NCBI RefSeq assembly: GCF_018555455.1
Contig: NZ_JAFEJU010000001.1
Location: 496,001-560,000, forward strand
Origin: Bifidobacterium colobi
Lineage (GTDB): Bacteria > Actinomycetota > Actinomycetes > Actinomycetales > Bifidobacteriaceae
Reading direction: 5' to 3'
Length of the DNA stretch: 64,000 nt
Part shown: positions 1 through 7,561 of the stretch, piece by piece
How positions within the stretch are numbered: position 1 is the stretch's first letter
How the letters are laid out: the number at the start of each line of letters is the position of its first letter
The notes under the pieces: model-generated
What the model was told of the DNA's origin: nothing
What the model saw: the letters and a program-made list of their open reading frames with translations, nothing else
Databases searched by the model: none
Made by a program: the position numbers and the translations under genes

Positions 1-30
1 CATGGGGATTTATCCCCAACTATCCACCAC

Positions 31-452
31 TTATCCACGAGTTATCCACACGCTTATCCACACAATGTGGATGAATTACATCACTGTAGTTTTCCACAGA
101 ATGTGGAAAACTTGGTGGATAACTCGTGGATAACCCGTGGATAACGGGGATTGAACAGTGCATAAGTCGTGGATAACTGTGCATTGTTGACGATTCAGCC
201 CGTTCTATGTACTTTTAGGTTGGTAGAAAACACTGAGTTATCCACAATGCGCCACCGAGGACTTATACACAGCTGTCACCACCGACTTTCGAGTTATCCA
301 CATTGATATCGAGTTATCCACCGTCTTTTCCACAACTGTGCACAACTATCCACGAGCGCTTGTGGACGACTTGCGAGCACCCCTATATCTAGCGTTAACG
401 CGGTTAAATCATCCCCATATCTCGTAAGTGCCCTTTACCGGCATGTGGATAA
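31..452. other. Cluster of DnaA-box-like 9-mers (oriC-like region)
   Basis: About a dozen copies of TTATCCAC[A/C/G], in both orientations, fall within 420 bp. Forward copies start at 31, 42, 54, 238, 294 and 314; inverted copies start at 114, 125, 136, 168 and 444. A TTATACACA variant lies at 263 and a weaker CTATCCACG at 346. TTATCCACA is the classical DnaA box. The density is typical of an origin or a DnaA-titration site. No dnaA gene is in the window, and the gyrB/dciA end lies about 62 kb away, so the role is open: origin component, second DnaA-binding locus, or titration site. Confidence 0.75.
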
Positions 453-469
453 CCGCTGCGGACGATTCG

Positions 470-645
470 CAGCGGCTCATTTTTCGAGAACACAGCACTC
501 TTCGAAAAAATGCGCCACTGACCTTGTCTGAGTGGCTGTTATTTTCGAGATTTCCCTATACCTCGTGAAAATACGCCACTGAGGGTGACTCAGTGGCGTA
601 TTTTCACGAGGTCAGGGCTTCTTTCGAAAAAAGAAGCCGCTGAGG
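470..645. repeat. Alternating array of six ~22-bp palindromic units
   Basis: Six related units built on [CT]TCG..AAAA...GCC[AG]CTGAG occur in strictly alternating orientation: 470-488 (-), 501-522 (+), 528-549 (-), 561-583 (+), 589-611 (-), 623-645 (+). Units 4 and 5 form a perfect 23-bp inverted repeat with a 5-base loop. Unit starts are 27-34 bp apart. The array lies between the DnaA-box cluster and the 3' end of the rhomboid gene. The sixth unit also contains a 9-bp hairpin (about 617-639) that could end rhomboid transcription. Confidence 0.8.
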
Positions 646-658
646 CGTATCGATACGG

Positions 659-1468
659 CTACATAGTCGGGTTGGCGAGGTTGCACAAGAGGATCGCCGC
701 CACCACAAGCATGGTGACCGACCATCCATAGACCTGCATGCGCCATGCAAGGCTTTTATGCCGCCACATGGGCAATCCACTGGTGAGCAGCCATGTCAGC
801 ACACCGCCCACAATAAAGCCGCCCACATGGGCTTGCCAGGCCACACCGCCCACGACGAACGGCAGGGCGAAGTTAATCACCATCCACACCATCATCGAGC
901 GGATATTCGCTCCAATACGGCGATACACCACCAAGATCGCGGCGAACAGGCCGAAGATCGCTCCCGACGCACCATATGCGGCCATACGCCACCCTTGCGA
1001 GGCGGGAGCCGCCACAGCCCACATCATCAACCCCAACGCGCCGCCGAGGCCGGAAATCACGTAGAGCCCGAGAAAACGCCAGTGCCCCATCAATCGCTCC
1101 AGCACTACGCCTACGGAATACAGGGAAATCATGTTGAACAGAATGTGCATGATCGTATCCGGCGCATGGAGAAACATCGAAGTGATTGCCGTCCACGGTC
1201 GAGCCACGAGCGTCATTGGAGACAGCATACCTTGGTAGATCAGTAGCGATTGCAGCATCGGCGAGATGAAACCAATCAGAATCTCAATCAGCCATATCAC
1301 CGTGCACAGGGCGATCAGTGCCCAGGTAATAACCGGACCGCCGCGTTCCCATTGACGTGCGACCTCTTGTTTGGATGGTACATGCATGCCAACCACTGTA
1401 ACGGATTCGGCCGTGGTGAAAGCCTCTGGCAAATCGCCCGAGTCGTTCAATCCACCCAATCGACACAT
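659..1468 (-). CDS. Rhomboid family intramembrane serine protease
   Basis: This 269-residue polytopic membrane protein has the rhomboid signature: a helix with H108xxxN112 (in MHILFNM), the nucleophile motif GASG (Ser168) and a later helix with His214 (in WQAHVGG), which forms the Ser-His dyad. About six to seven hydrophobic helices lie between residues 48 and 265. Rhomboids cleave substrates inside or next to the membrane; no substrate is evident here. The first 27 residues look poorly conserved, and Met28 (position 1387) is an alternative start. Neither start has a strong ribosome site. The gene is divergent from the small membrane gene at 1547. Confidence 0.9.
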   Translation of the reverse strand: MCRLGGLNDSGDLPEAFTTAESVTVVGMHVPSKQEVARQWERGGPVITWALIALCTVIWLIEILIGFISPMLQSLLIYQGMLSPMTLVARPWTAITSMFLHAPDTIMHILFNMISLYSVGVVLERLMGHWRFLGLYVISGLGGALGLMMWAVAAPASQGWRMAAYGASGAIFGLFAAILVVYRRIGANIRSMMVWMVINFALPFVVGGVAWQAHVGGFIVGGVLTWLLTSGLPMWRHKSLAWRMQVYGWSVTMLVVAAILLCNLANPTM

Positions 1469-1546
1469 TCAACGGCTTAGAATAGGGTGCAGGGTCGGTC
1501 GTGAATGGGCATGCCGGCCGACGATCCCTCAAGGAAAGGAGCCGTC

Positions 1547-1762
1547 ATGGAGAATCGTTCTTCTAACGGTTGGAAGTTCTTCGCACTGCTGTTCGGCGCT
1601 GCATTGGCTGCACTCATCGGCCTGTACATCTACAAGCAGCAGAACCCGGATTACGATCCGTGGGAGGAGCCGTGGGAGAACAGCTCCTCTCCGGTGGAGC
1701 TGGGTCTGAACAAGGCTGAAGATAAGGGCGAAGAAGAGGAGTCCGAAGCCGCTGAAGCCTGA
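1547..1762 (+). CDS. Small single-pass membrane protein, unknown function
   Basis: This 71-residue protein starts at an ATG preceded by AAGGAAAGGAG, a strong ribosome site that decides against the upstream ATG at 1505. One transmembrane segment (about residues 8-25, rich in Ala, Leu and Ile) is followed by a short basic stretch and a very acidic C-terminal tail (WEEPWEN, EEEE). The family was not recognised. A near-perfect terminator follows at 1780-1826, so it is probably a monocistronic, well-expressed gene. Confidence 0.7.
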   Translation: MENRSSNGWKFFALLFGAALAALIGLYIYKQQNPDYDPWEEPWENSSSPVELGLNKAEDKGEEEESEAAEA

Positions 1763-1779
1763 TTTCAGGTTTTCCAACA

Positions 1780-1826
1780 ATACGAAAAGTCCCCTGCAAC
1801 TCATGATTGCAGGGGACTTTTCGTAT
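1780..1826 (+). terminator. Perfect 20-bp stem terminator
   Basis: Arms 1780-1799 and 1807-1826 are perfectly complementary with a 7-base loop, followed by GTTTTTG. It ends the small membrane protein gene. Confidence 0.9.
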
Positions 1827-1997
1827 GTTTTTGGGGTTTACGTTCCGTCAGTCAACGAGCTGCAGCTGCGCCTTAATTCCATCAAGGGCGAGCAGAGCGA
1901 GCTCGCTGGGCGGATAATGCGTGCGGCCTCTAGGCGCAGAAGGCGAAGGCGTACAAAGGTACGTCGAGCCTTCTGCAACGACGAGGACGCTCCATTA

Positions 1998-2033
1998 TCA
2001 GGCCAGCGGACCGGTCTCCCAGATGTGCGGAGC
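1998..2033 (-). pseudogene. Duplicated 3' tail of glycogen phosphorylase
   Basis: Read on the minus strand, this stretch encodes APHIWETGPLA followed by a stop. It closely matches the true end of the neighbouring phosphorylase (ERIWHTGPLA, stop at 2134-2136). Only about ten codons are recognisable. It is probably the remnant of a second phosphorylase copy or of a tail duplication. Confidence 0.6.
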
Positions 2034-2040
2034 CGTCAAG

Positions 2041-2063
2041 CAAACAGTCCGGTGGACTGTTTG
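2041..2063. repeat. Short hairpin, AGTCC-nGT-GGACT family (copy 1)
   Basis: A perfect 10-bp stem (2041-2050 and 2054-2063) has the 3-base loop GGT and is followed by GTAGGCGACGCCGAGCGACG. The same architecture and flank recur at 35783-35805. It lies in the 1827-2133 gap downstream of glgP, which otherwise holds only the duplicated glgP tail. Confidence 0.7.
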
Positions 2064-2133
2064 TAGGCGACGCCGAGCGACGACAGTCGCGAGGTAGGAA
2101 CCAGCACGTATCTGGCGTACTGGTTCCGAGCCG

Positions 2134-4578
2134 TCAGGCGAGCGGACCAGTGTGCCAGATACGTTCCAAATAATCCTCAATGGAGCGATCGGAGCTGAAG
2201 TAGCCGGAGTTGGCCACGTTGAGCAGGGCCTTGCGGTTCCACTCGAGCGGATCGCGGTAGAGCTTCTCAATCTCAGCCTGAATGTCGGCGTAAGCGGAGA
2301 AGTCAGCCAAGGTCATGAACCAATCCTTGGTCAGCCAATCGGAGACCAGCGGAGCGTAGGCGTTGCGATCACCGTTGGAGAAGGTGCCGTTGGCAACGAG
2401 GTCGATGGCCTGCTTCAGGCGAGGATCAGCCTCGTAGTACTTGGCCGGATCGTAGCCGTCGGCGTAGAGCTTGTCGACTTCCTCCACGGTCATGCCGAAG
2501 AGGAAGAAGTTCTCGGCACCGACGCGCTCACGAATCTCGACGTTGGCGCCATCGAGGGTGCCGACGGTCAGAGCGCCGTTCAGAGCGAACTTCATGTTGC
2601 CGGTACCGGAGGCTTCCTTACCAGCCTGAGAGATCTGCTCGTCGAGCTCGGTGGCCGGAATCAGGTTCTGGGCCATCTCGATGTTGTAGTTCGGGAGCAT
2701 GTGGACGGCGAGCTTGCCCTTGACGTCCGGATCGTTGTTGACGACCTTGGACACGTTGTTGATCAGCTCGATGGTCATCTTGGCCAGGTAGTAGCCCGGA
2801 GCTGCCTTGGCGCCGAAGAACACGGTGCGCGGCAGGATCTCGTCGGCGGACACGGTGCCGTTCTTGATGGCGGCGTACTTGGAGATCACAGCCAGGATCT
2901 TCAGGCTCTGGCGCTTGTACTCGTGCAGACGCTTGACCATCGTGTTGAACAGGGTGTTCTCGTCGATGTCGAGACCGTAGTGATCCTTGGCGAAGCCGAC
3001 GAATGCGTGCTTGTTGGCGGCCTTGACGGCAGCGAACTTCTTGACGAACTCGTCGTCCTTGGCCAGCGGAGCCAGACCCTTGAGCATTTCAAGGTCGGAG
3101 ATCCACTTGTCGGTGCCGAGGCCTTCGGTGATGAGGTCGGAGAGCGCCGGGTTGGCGAGCTTGACGAAGCGGCGAGGAGTCACACCGTTGGTCACGTTCG
3201 TGAACTTGGTCGGGTAGGCGTCGGAGAAGTCCTTCAAGGTGACGTCCTTCAGGAGCTGGGAGTGCAGCTCGGCCACACCGTTGACGTGGGAACCGCCGTA
3301 GGTGGCGAGGTAGGCCATGCGGACGGAGTCACCGGTGTAGATGCGCATGCGCTCGATGGTCTCGTCGGCGATGCCCTTGCCCTTGAGCTCGTCTTCGAAC
3401 TGCTCGTTGATCTTCTCGATGATTTCGAGATGACGCGGCAGCAGTTCGCCGATGAGGCTGGCCGGCCAAACCTCGAGGGCTTCCGGCAGCAGGGTGTGGC
3501 AGGTGTAGTTGAAGGTCTTGACGGTGATATTCCAGGCGGTATCCCAGTCGTAGTCGTACTCATCGATGAGGATGCGCATGAGCTCCGGGATGCCGATCAC
3601 CGGGTGGGTGTCGTTGAGCTGGAAGGTGATCTTGTCCGGGAAGGTGGTCAGATCCGGCTTGTCCTGGCCCGGGTAGAAGACGCGGATGGCGTCGTGCAGG
3701 GAAGCGGAGACGAAGAAGTACTGCTGCTCAAGACGCAGTTCCTTACCGACCTTGGTGGAGTCTTCCGGGTAGAGAATCTTGGAGATGTTCTCGGCCTTGA
3801 CCTGCGGCTTGACCGCGTCCATGTATTCGGAGCGGTTGAAGGCGAGCAGATCGAACTCGTCGTAGCTCTTGGCGGTCCACAGACGCAGGGTGTTCACACG
3901 CTGGGACTTGTAGCCCGGCACCAGGTAGTCGACCGGGACTGCGCGCACGGACCAAGCCGGCTTCCAGACCTTCTTGCCGTTCTCCTCAACGACTTCGCCG
4001 CCGAAGGAGACCTTCTGGTCGCGGTTGTAGTCGATGTGGCCCCACGGCTCTTCGTTGTTCAGCCAGTAATCAGGGGTTTCGACCTGCTTGCCGTTCTCAT
4101 CGAAGGTCTGCTTGAAGATGCCGTACTTGTACTGGATGCCGTAGCCGAAAGCCGGCACGCCCAGAGAGGCGAGGGAGTCGATGAAGCAGGCGGCGAGACG
4201 GCCGAGGCCACCGTTGCCGAGGCCCGGCTCGTATTCGGCGTCGATGATGTCTTTCGGCTGGAAGCCCAGAGCCTCAACGGCCTTGTCGAACTGCTCGGTC
4301 AGGCCGGCGTTCAGCAGGGCGTTCTCCAGCTGCTTGCCCATCAGGAATTCTGCGGAGAAGTAGCCCACGGCCTTGGTGTTGCCGTTGACGGTATCGGCCT
4401 GAGTCTTGAACCAAGAGTCGGCGAGGTGGTTGCGCACGGCCTTGGAAGCGGCAACGTACACGTCGGCGGCGGTTGCCTGCTCGGCGGTGACGTTCTGGGT
4501 GTACTTGAGTTGTTCACGAATCTCGTCAGCGAACTGGTCCGCGGTGACGGGAGATTTTGGTGCGGTAATTTCGGTCAT
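2134..4578 (-). CDS. glgP: Glycogen/maltodextrin phosphorylase
   Basis: This 814-residue GT35 phosphorylase releases glucose 1-phosphate from alpha-1,4-glucan ends in the cytoplasm. Visible landmarks are the N-terminal GNGGLGRLAACF motif, TNGVTPRR, and the pyridoxal-phosphate lysine region EASGTGNMKFALNG. Length fits the bacterial family. The start (MTEITAP) follows GGAAGGAAAG; an upstream ATG at 4653 lacks a ribosome site. It stands alone on the minus strand with a long 5' region (4579-4889). In bifidobacteria it would feed glycogen and maltodextrin carbon into the fructose-6-phosphate shunt. Confidence 0.95.
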   Translation of the reverse strand: MTEITAPKSPVTADQFADEIREQLKYTQNVTAEQATAADVYVAASKAVRNHLADSWFKTQADTVNGNTKAVGYFSAEFLMGKQLENALLNAGLTEQFDKAVEALGFQPKDIIDAEYEPGLGNGGLGRLAACFIDSLASLGVPAFGYGIQYKYGIFKQTFDENGKQVETPDYWLNNEEPWGHIDYNRDQKVSFGGEVVEENGKKVWKPAWSVRAVPVDYLVPGYKSQRVNTLRLWTAKSYDEFDLLAFNRSEYMDAVKPQVKAENISKILYPEDSTKVGKELRLEQQYFFVSASLHDAIRVFYPGQDKPDLTTFPDKITFQLNDTHPVIGIPELMRILIDEYDYDWDTAWNITVKTFNYTCHTLLPEALEVWPASLIGELLPRHLEIIEKINEQFEDELKGKGIADETIERMRIYTGDSVRMAYLATYGGSHVNGVAELHSQLLKDVTLKDFSDAYPTKFTNVTNGVTPRRFVKLANPALSDLITEGLGTDKWISDLEMLKGLAPLAKDDEFVKKFAAVKAANKHAFVGFAKDHYGLDIDENTLFNTMVKRLHEYKRQSLKILAVISKYAAIKNGTVSADEILPRTVFFGAKAAPGYYLAKMTIELINNVSKVVNNDPDVKGKLAVHMLPNYNIEMAQNLIPATELDEQISQAGKEASGTGNMKFALNGALTVGTLDGANVEIRERVGAENFFLFGMTVEEVDKLYADGYDPAKYYEADPRLKQAIDLVANGTFSNGDRNAYAPLVSDWLTKDWFMTLADFSAYADIQAEIEKLYRDPLEWNRKALLNVANSGYFSSDRSIEDYLERIWHTGPLA

Positions 4579-4889
4579 TCTGACTTTCCTTCCGGGATAA
4601 GTGCCCGAGATTATTATGCCGCGCGTTGGGTATCGCGGCACCAACGTAAGCATGAACTCTCTGTAACGTCTTCGACATCAAGGCGTGCATACGTTCTCAT
4701 AACGAGGCTATCACAAGCCCCCCTCATACGCACATCAGCACATATGTCATCGTTTTCATGGCGTGGTCATACACAAGTTACGCGTCTGCCATGCGCCTCG
4801 CCATACGCGCCGGAAGCGTTGAAGATCGCAGCCGGCATGGCACATGGACGGCACATGGACGGCACATTGTGCAGGCAACCCGGCGTGCC
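4579..4889. other. Divergent intergenic region with 11-bp tandem repeat
   Basis: This 311-bp gap separates glgP (minus) from the sterol-carrier-like gene (plus) and must hold both promoters. An 11-bp unit, GGCACATGGAC, is repeated in tandem at 4839-4849 and 4850-4860, with a partial third copy up to 4867. No convincing operator or riboswitch was seen. Confidence 0.5.
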
Positions 4890-5336
4890 ATGATGGAGTG
4901 CATGGCAGTCCTTCTTGAGAAAGATCTGGGGCGCGGCCGTCTCGCCTTCGAACAGTGGCGTGCGGCGGCGCGTGAATCATTGGCATCATTACCGCCCACG
5001 GCACCCGATGCCGCCATCGGCATCAATCCAACATTGCCGCGCAGCGTGTGGGCCATGGCGGTGCGCTACTCCCTGATGCTGTTGGAGCGGCGAGCACCCG
5101 GCCCCGGCGTGGAAGTGCGCGTGGCACCGTGGGGAGCAATCAAGATTCTGGATGGGCCGGAATCGGATCCGCATAATCTGACGCCACCGGACGTCATCGA
5201 ACTGGATCCGGATGTCTGGCTGCGGCTCGCATGCGGCATCACCACTTGGGCGCAGGAGAAGGAAGCCGGCCACATCAGCGCGGTCGGCGAACGCGACGAC
5301 TTAAGCGATTTGCTGCCGCTGACGCGTCAGCCATAG
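4890..5336 (+). CDS. Sterol-carrier-family-like actinobacterial protein
   Basis: The protein is about 148 residues. Its C-terminal half has the pattern VEVRVAPWGAIKIL...PPDVIELDPDVWLRLACG, then W, then DLSDLLPL. This resembles the short sterol-carrier-like proteins found widely in actinobacteria, whose role is uncertain. There is no signal peptide. The start is uncertain: two adjacent ATGs at 4890/4893 and another at 4902 are possible, with only a weak GGAG nearby. Confidence 0.65.
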   Translation: MMECMAVLLEKDLGRGRLAFEQWRAAARESLASLPPTAPDAAIGINPTLPRSVWAMAVRYSLMLLERRAPGPGVEVRVAPWGAIKILDGPESDPHNLTPPDVIELDPDVWLRLACGITTWAQEKEAGHISAVGERDDLSDLLPLTRQP

Positions 5337-5396
5337 CGCGCGAGAGCGCTCAAGCACAGCCGTACCCAGCAATCAGACTCAGTCCAGCACAAAGAA

Positions 5397-5423
5397 AAGG
5401 CACCCGCTAGACGCAGGTGCCTT
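5397..5423. terminator. Bidirectional terminator
   Basis: Arms AAGGCACC (5397-5404) and GGTGCCTT (5416-5423) are preceded by an A-rich run, giving a U-tract on the minus strand. It sits between two convergent genes and can serve both. Confidence 0.75.
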
Positions 5424-5444
5424 GAAGTATGGTCTTGCCACCGA

Positions 5445-5813
5445 TCACTGCTTGGGCTTGAGGGCGCTCGGAATCGGGCGAGGCTTCGGCATCGGAATCG
5501 GCTTATGCGGGACTGCCGGCTTGGCCGTAGTCTTCGGGAATTCGCCACTGGTTGCCTTGGCCGCAGCTTCGGCAGCCCACTTGGCGTATTCGTCGAGATC
5601 ATCGTCCTCGACGGAAGCCGATGCGGAATCAGCAGATTTCGCATCAGTGTCCACATACTGATCTTCAACGTCGGCAAACGGGTCAACCGAACCGGTTCCC
5701 GGCTCTTGCTCGCTGAGTTCCTTGGCCAGCTCATCGTAATCCGTGTCGGTGGTCAGATACTTCAGCTTACGGGCAATTTTCTGCTGTTTTGCTTTCTGAC
5801 GTCCGCGGCCCAT
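5445..5813 (-). CDS. DUF3073 family protein
   Basis: This 122-residue soluble protein begins MGRGRQKAKQQKIARKLKY, the hallmark basic N-terminus of the actinobacterial DUF3073 family. A D/E-rich middle with DEYAKWA follows, then an unusual Pro/Lys-rich tail (KPIPMPKPRPIP). Function is unknown; the basic head suggests nucleic-acid contact. The start is supported by CAGGGGGTCAG just upstream. Confidence 0.85.
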   Translation of the reverse strand: MGRGRQKAKQQKIARKLKYLTTDTDYDELAKELSEQEPGTGSVDPFADVEDQYVDTDAKSADSASASVEDDDLDEYAKWAAEAAAKATSGEFPKTTAKPAVPHKPIPMPKPRPIPSALKPKQ

Positions 5814-5946
5814 CTGACCCCCTGAAATTACTGTGCTGTTCGATTCATCAACTTACGAGAGTACCACCTCATATGTGCATGTTCGTTGTCGGCTCACACT
5901 TTTACCATAAAAGCGTTTATTTTAAGGCTATTTCAAAGGAATCCGC

Positions 5947-7038
5947 ATGACCGACGAGCAACAACTGACAGCGGCAGGCAACGAGATGAGCGCAAGCTTC
6001 CTCGCAGCGAAGAAGCGTTCCGACGAGACACTTGCCAAGCTTGAGGCCAACCCCTCGTCCTTCACCATGCTGACCGGCGACCGTCCGACCGGCCGCCTGC
6101 ACCTGGGCCACTACTTCGGCTCCATCCGCGAGCGTGTCGCCATGCAGGAGCGTGGCGTGAACACGAACATCATCATCGCCGACTATCAGGTGATCACCGA
6201 CCGTGACACCACCGAGCACATCCAGGACAACGTGCTCAACCTCGTGCTCGACTACATGGCTGCCGGCATCGACCCGAACAAGACCATGATGTTCACCCAC
6301 TCCGCCGTGCCCGCCGAGAACCAGCTGCTGCTGCCGTTCCTCTCCCTGGTCACCGAAGCCGAGCTGCACCGCAACCCGACCGTGAAGTCCGAGATGGAAG
6401 CCTCCGGTCATGCACTGACCGGCCTGCTGCTCACCTACCCGGTGCATCAGGCATGCGACATCCTCTTCTGCAAGGCCAACGTGGTGCCGATCGGCAAGGA
6501 CAACCTGCCGCATGTGGAGATCACCCGCACCATCGCCCGCCGTTTCAACGAGCGTTACGCCAAGAAGAACCCGGTGTTCCCGGAGCCGGCAGCCATCCTG
6601 TCTGACGCACCCGAGATTCCGGGTCTCGATGGCCGCAAGATGAGCAAGTCCTACGGCAACTCCATCATGCTGGGCGCCACCGCCGAGGAAACCGCCAAGC
6701 TCATCAAGAAGAGCCCCACCGATTCCGAGCGCCGCATCACCTTCGATCCGATCGCGCGCCCGCAGGTCTCCGCCCTGCTGACCACCGCAGGCCTCGTGAC
6801 CGGCCGCGACCCGAAGGAAATCGCCGAAGAGATCGGCGATGCCGGCGCCGGCGCACTGAAGCAGTACGTGATCAAGTCCGTCAACGAGTTCCTGGCACCG
6901 CATCGCGAGCGCCGCGCCGAGCTCGCCAAGGACATGGATTCCATCCGCGACATTCTGCACGACGGCAACAAGCGCGCCAACGCCATCGCCGAGGAAACCC
7001 TCGATCAGGTGCGCGAGGCCATGGGCATGAAGTACTGA
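5947..7038 (+). CDS. trpS: Tryptophanyl-tRNA synthetase
   Basis: This 363-residue class I aminoacyl-tRNA synthetase charges tRNA-Trp. The HIGH-type motif is HLGH (residues 52-55) within GDRPTGRLHLGHYFGS, and the KMSKS loop is at 231-235. The ribosome site AAAGGA precedes the ATG. The 130-bp leader is too short and shows no T-box features. A terminator follows at 7066-7110. Confidence 0.97.
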   Translation: MTDEQQLTAAGNEMSASFLAAKKRSDETLAKLEANPSSFTMLTGDRPTGRLHLGHYFGSIRERVAMQERGVNTNIIIADYQVITDRDTTEHIQDNVLNLVLDYMAAGIDPNKTMMFTHSAVPAENQLLLPFLSLVTEAELHRNPTVKSEMEASGHALTGLLLTYPVHQACDILFCKANVVPIGKDNLPHVEITRTIARRFNERYAKKNPVFPEPAAILSDAPEIPGLDGRKMSKSYGNSIMLGATAEETAKLIKKSPTDSERRITFDPIARPQVSALLTTAGLVTGRDPKEIAEEIGDAGAGALKQYVIKSVNEFLAPHRERRAELAKDMDSIRDILHDGNKRANAIAEETLDQVREAMGMKY

Positions 7039-7065
7039 TCCTTTTGGTTCATTTTCCGCCACCGT

Positions 7066-7110
7066 TAAGGGTTCGAGACTGATTCCGCTTAGGAAGGGTC
7101 TCGAACCCTT
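7066..7110 (+). terminator. trpS terminator
   Basis: AAGGGTTCGAGAC pairs with GTCTCGAACCCTT across a roughly 17-base loop and is followed by TTTT. Confidence 0.8.
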
Positions 7111-7244
7111 TTTCATGTCTGCCTCTGTCTGCCTCGTATCTGTTCCGTGCCAACGTGAGCGCAGGATACGGATAGACCCGCACACCCCCGCGTCCATCCA
7201 ATGCACAATAAAGTTGTACACGCTCTTTGCCGACACCCTCTGCC

Positions 7245-7448
7245 CTATCTGCGCTACAAGGGGTTGATTTGAGCCGTACCGGAGGTCGATCTGCGTTACA
7301 AGGGGTTCCTCGCCAAGTATGTAAACCGCAAAAACGGCGGAATGACGGTGCCATGAGTGTCTGCATACGACGTATGCAGACACTCACCAACCCCTTGTAG
7401 AGCAGATAGATGTTCCGAGAAGCCAAAATCAACCCCTTGTAAGCGAGA
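7245..7448 (+). repeat. 204-bp composite palindromic repeat, copy A
   Basis: Four ACAAGGGGTT boxes lie at 7256, 7298 (forward), 7389 and 7431 (inverted), giving 42/91/42-bp spacing. Between the pairs is a near-perfect 31-bp palindrome (7355-7385, arms GAGTGTCTGCATACG). The whole element recurs in inverted orientation at 10391-10594 with identical spacing. It has no coding capacity and occupies the centre of the 7039-7561 gap. Confidence 0.9.
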
Positions 7449-7561
7449 AAGCAGCCAAAATCCATTGTTGACGGTGATTGCTTGGCGCGAAGTCTGTTGG
7501 AACAGAATCTAATCGGCCTCTACTGCGCTATTTCATCTTGCTGCAGCCCACAGCAAGGCGC

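Noticed and set aside
470-645. CRISPR-like array
   Set aside because: Units alternate in orientation, are themselves the palindrome arms, and leave no spacers of constant size; no cas genes are present.
1505-1762. CrgA cell-division protein
   Set aside because: The protein has one membrane segment and an acidic tail, whereas CrgA has two membrane segments and a different motif set.
4839-4867. 11-bp tandem repeat as a regulatory array
   Set aside because: Only two full copies and one partial copy, no symmetry, and no placement relative to a convincing promoter.
2152-4893. Very long open frame (913 codons) antisense to glgP, and similar long frames antisense to ppc, the GH2 gene and gyrA
   Set aside because: They mirror strongly biased codon use in high-GC genes, lack ribosome sites and show low-complexity Val/Gly/His-rich translations. 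The sense frames are clearly real.
5820-5946. T-box or trp riboswitch upstream of trpS
   Set aside because: The leader is about 130 bp and shows no specifier loop, T-box motif or terminator/antiterminator pair.
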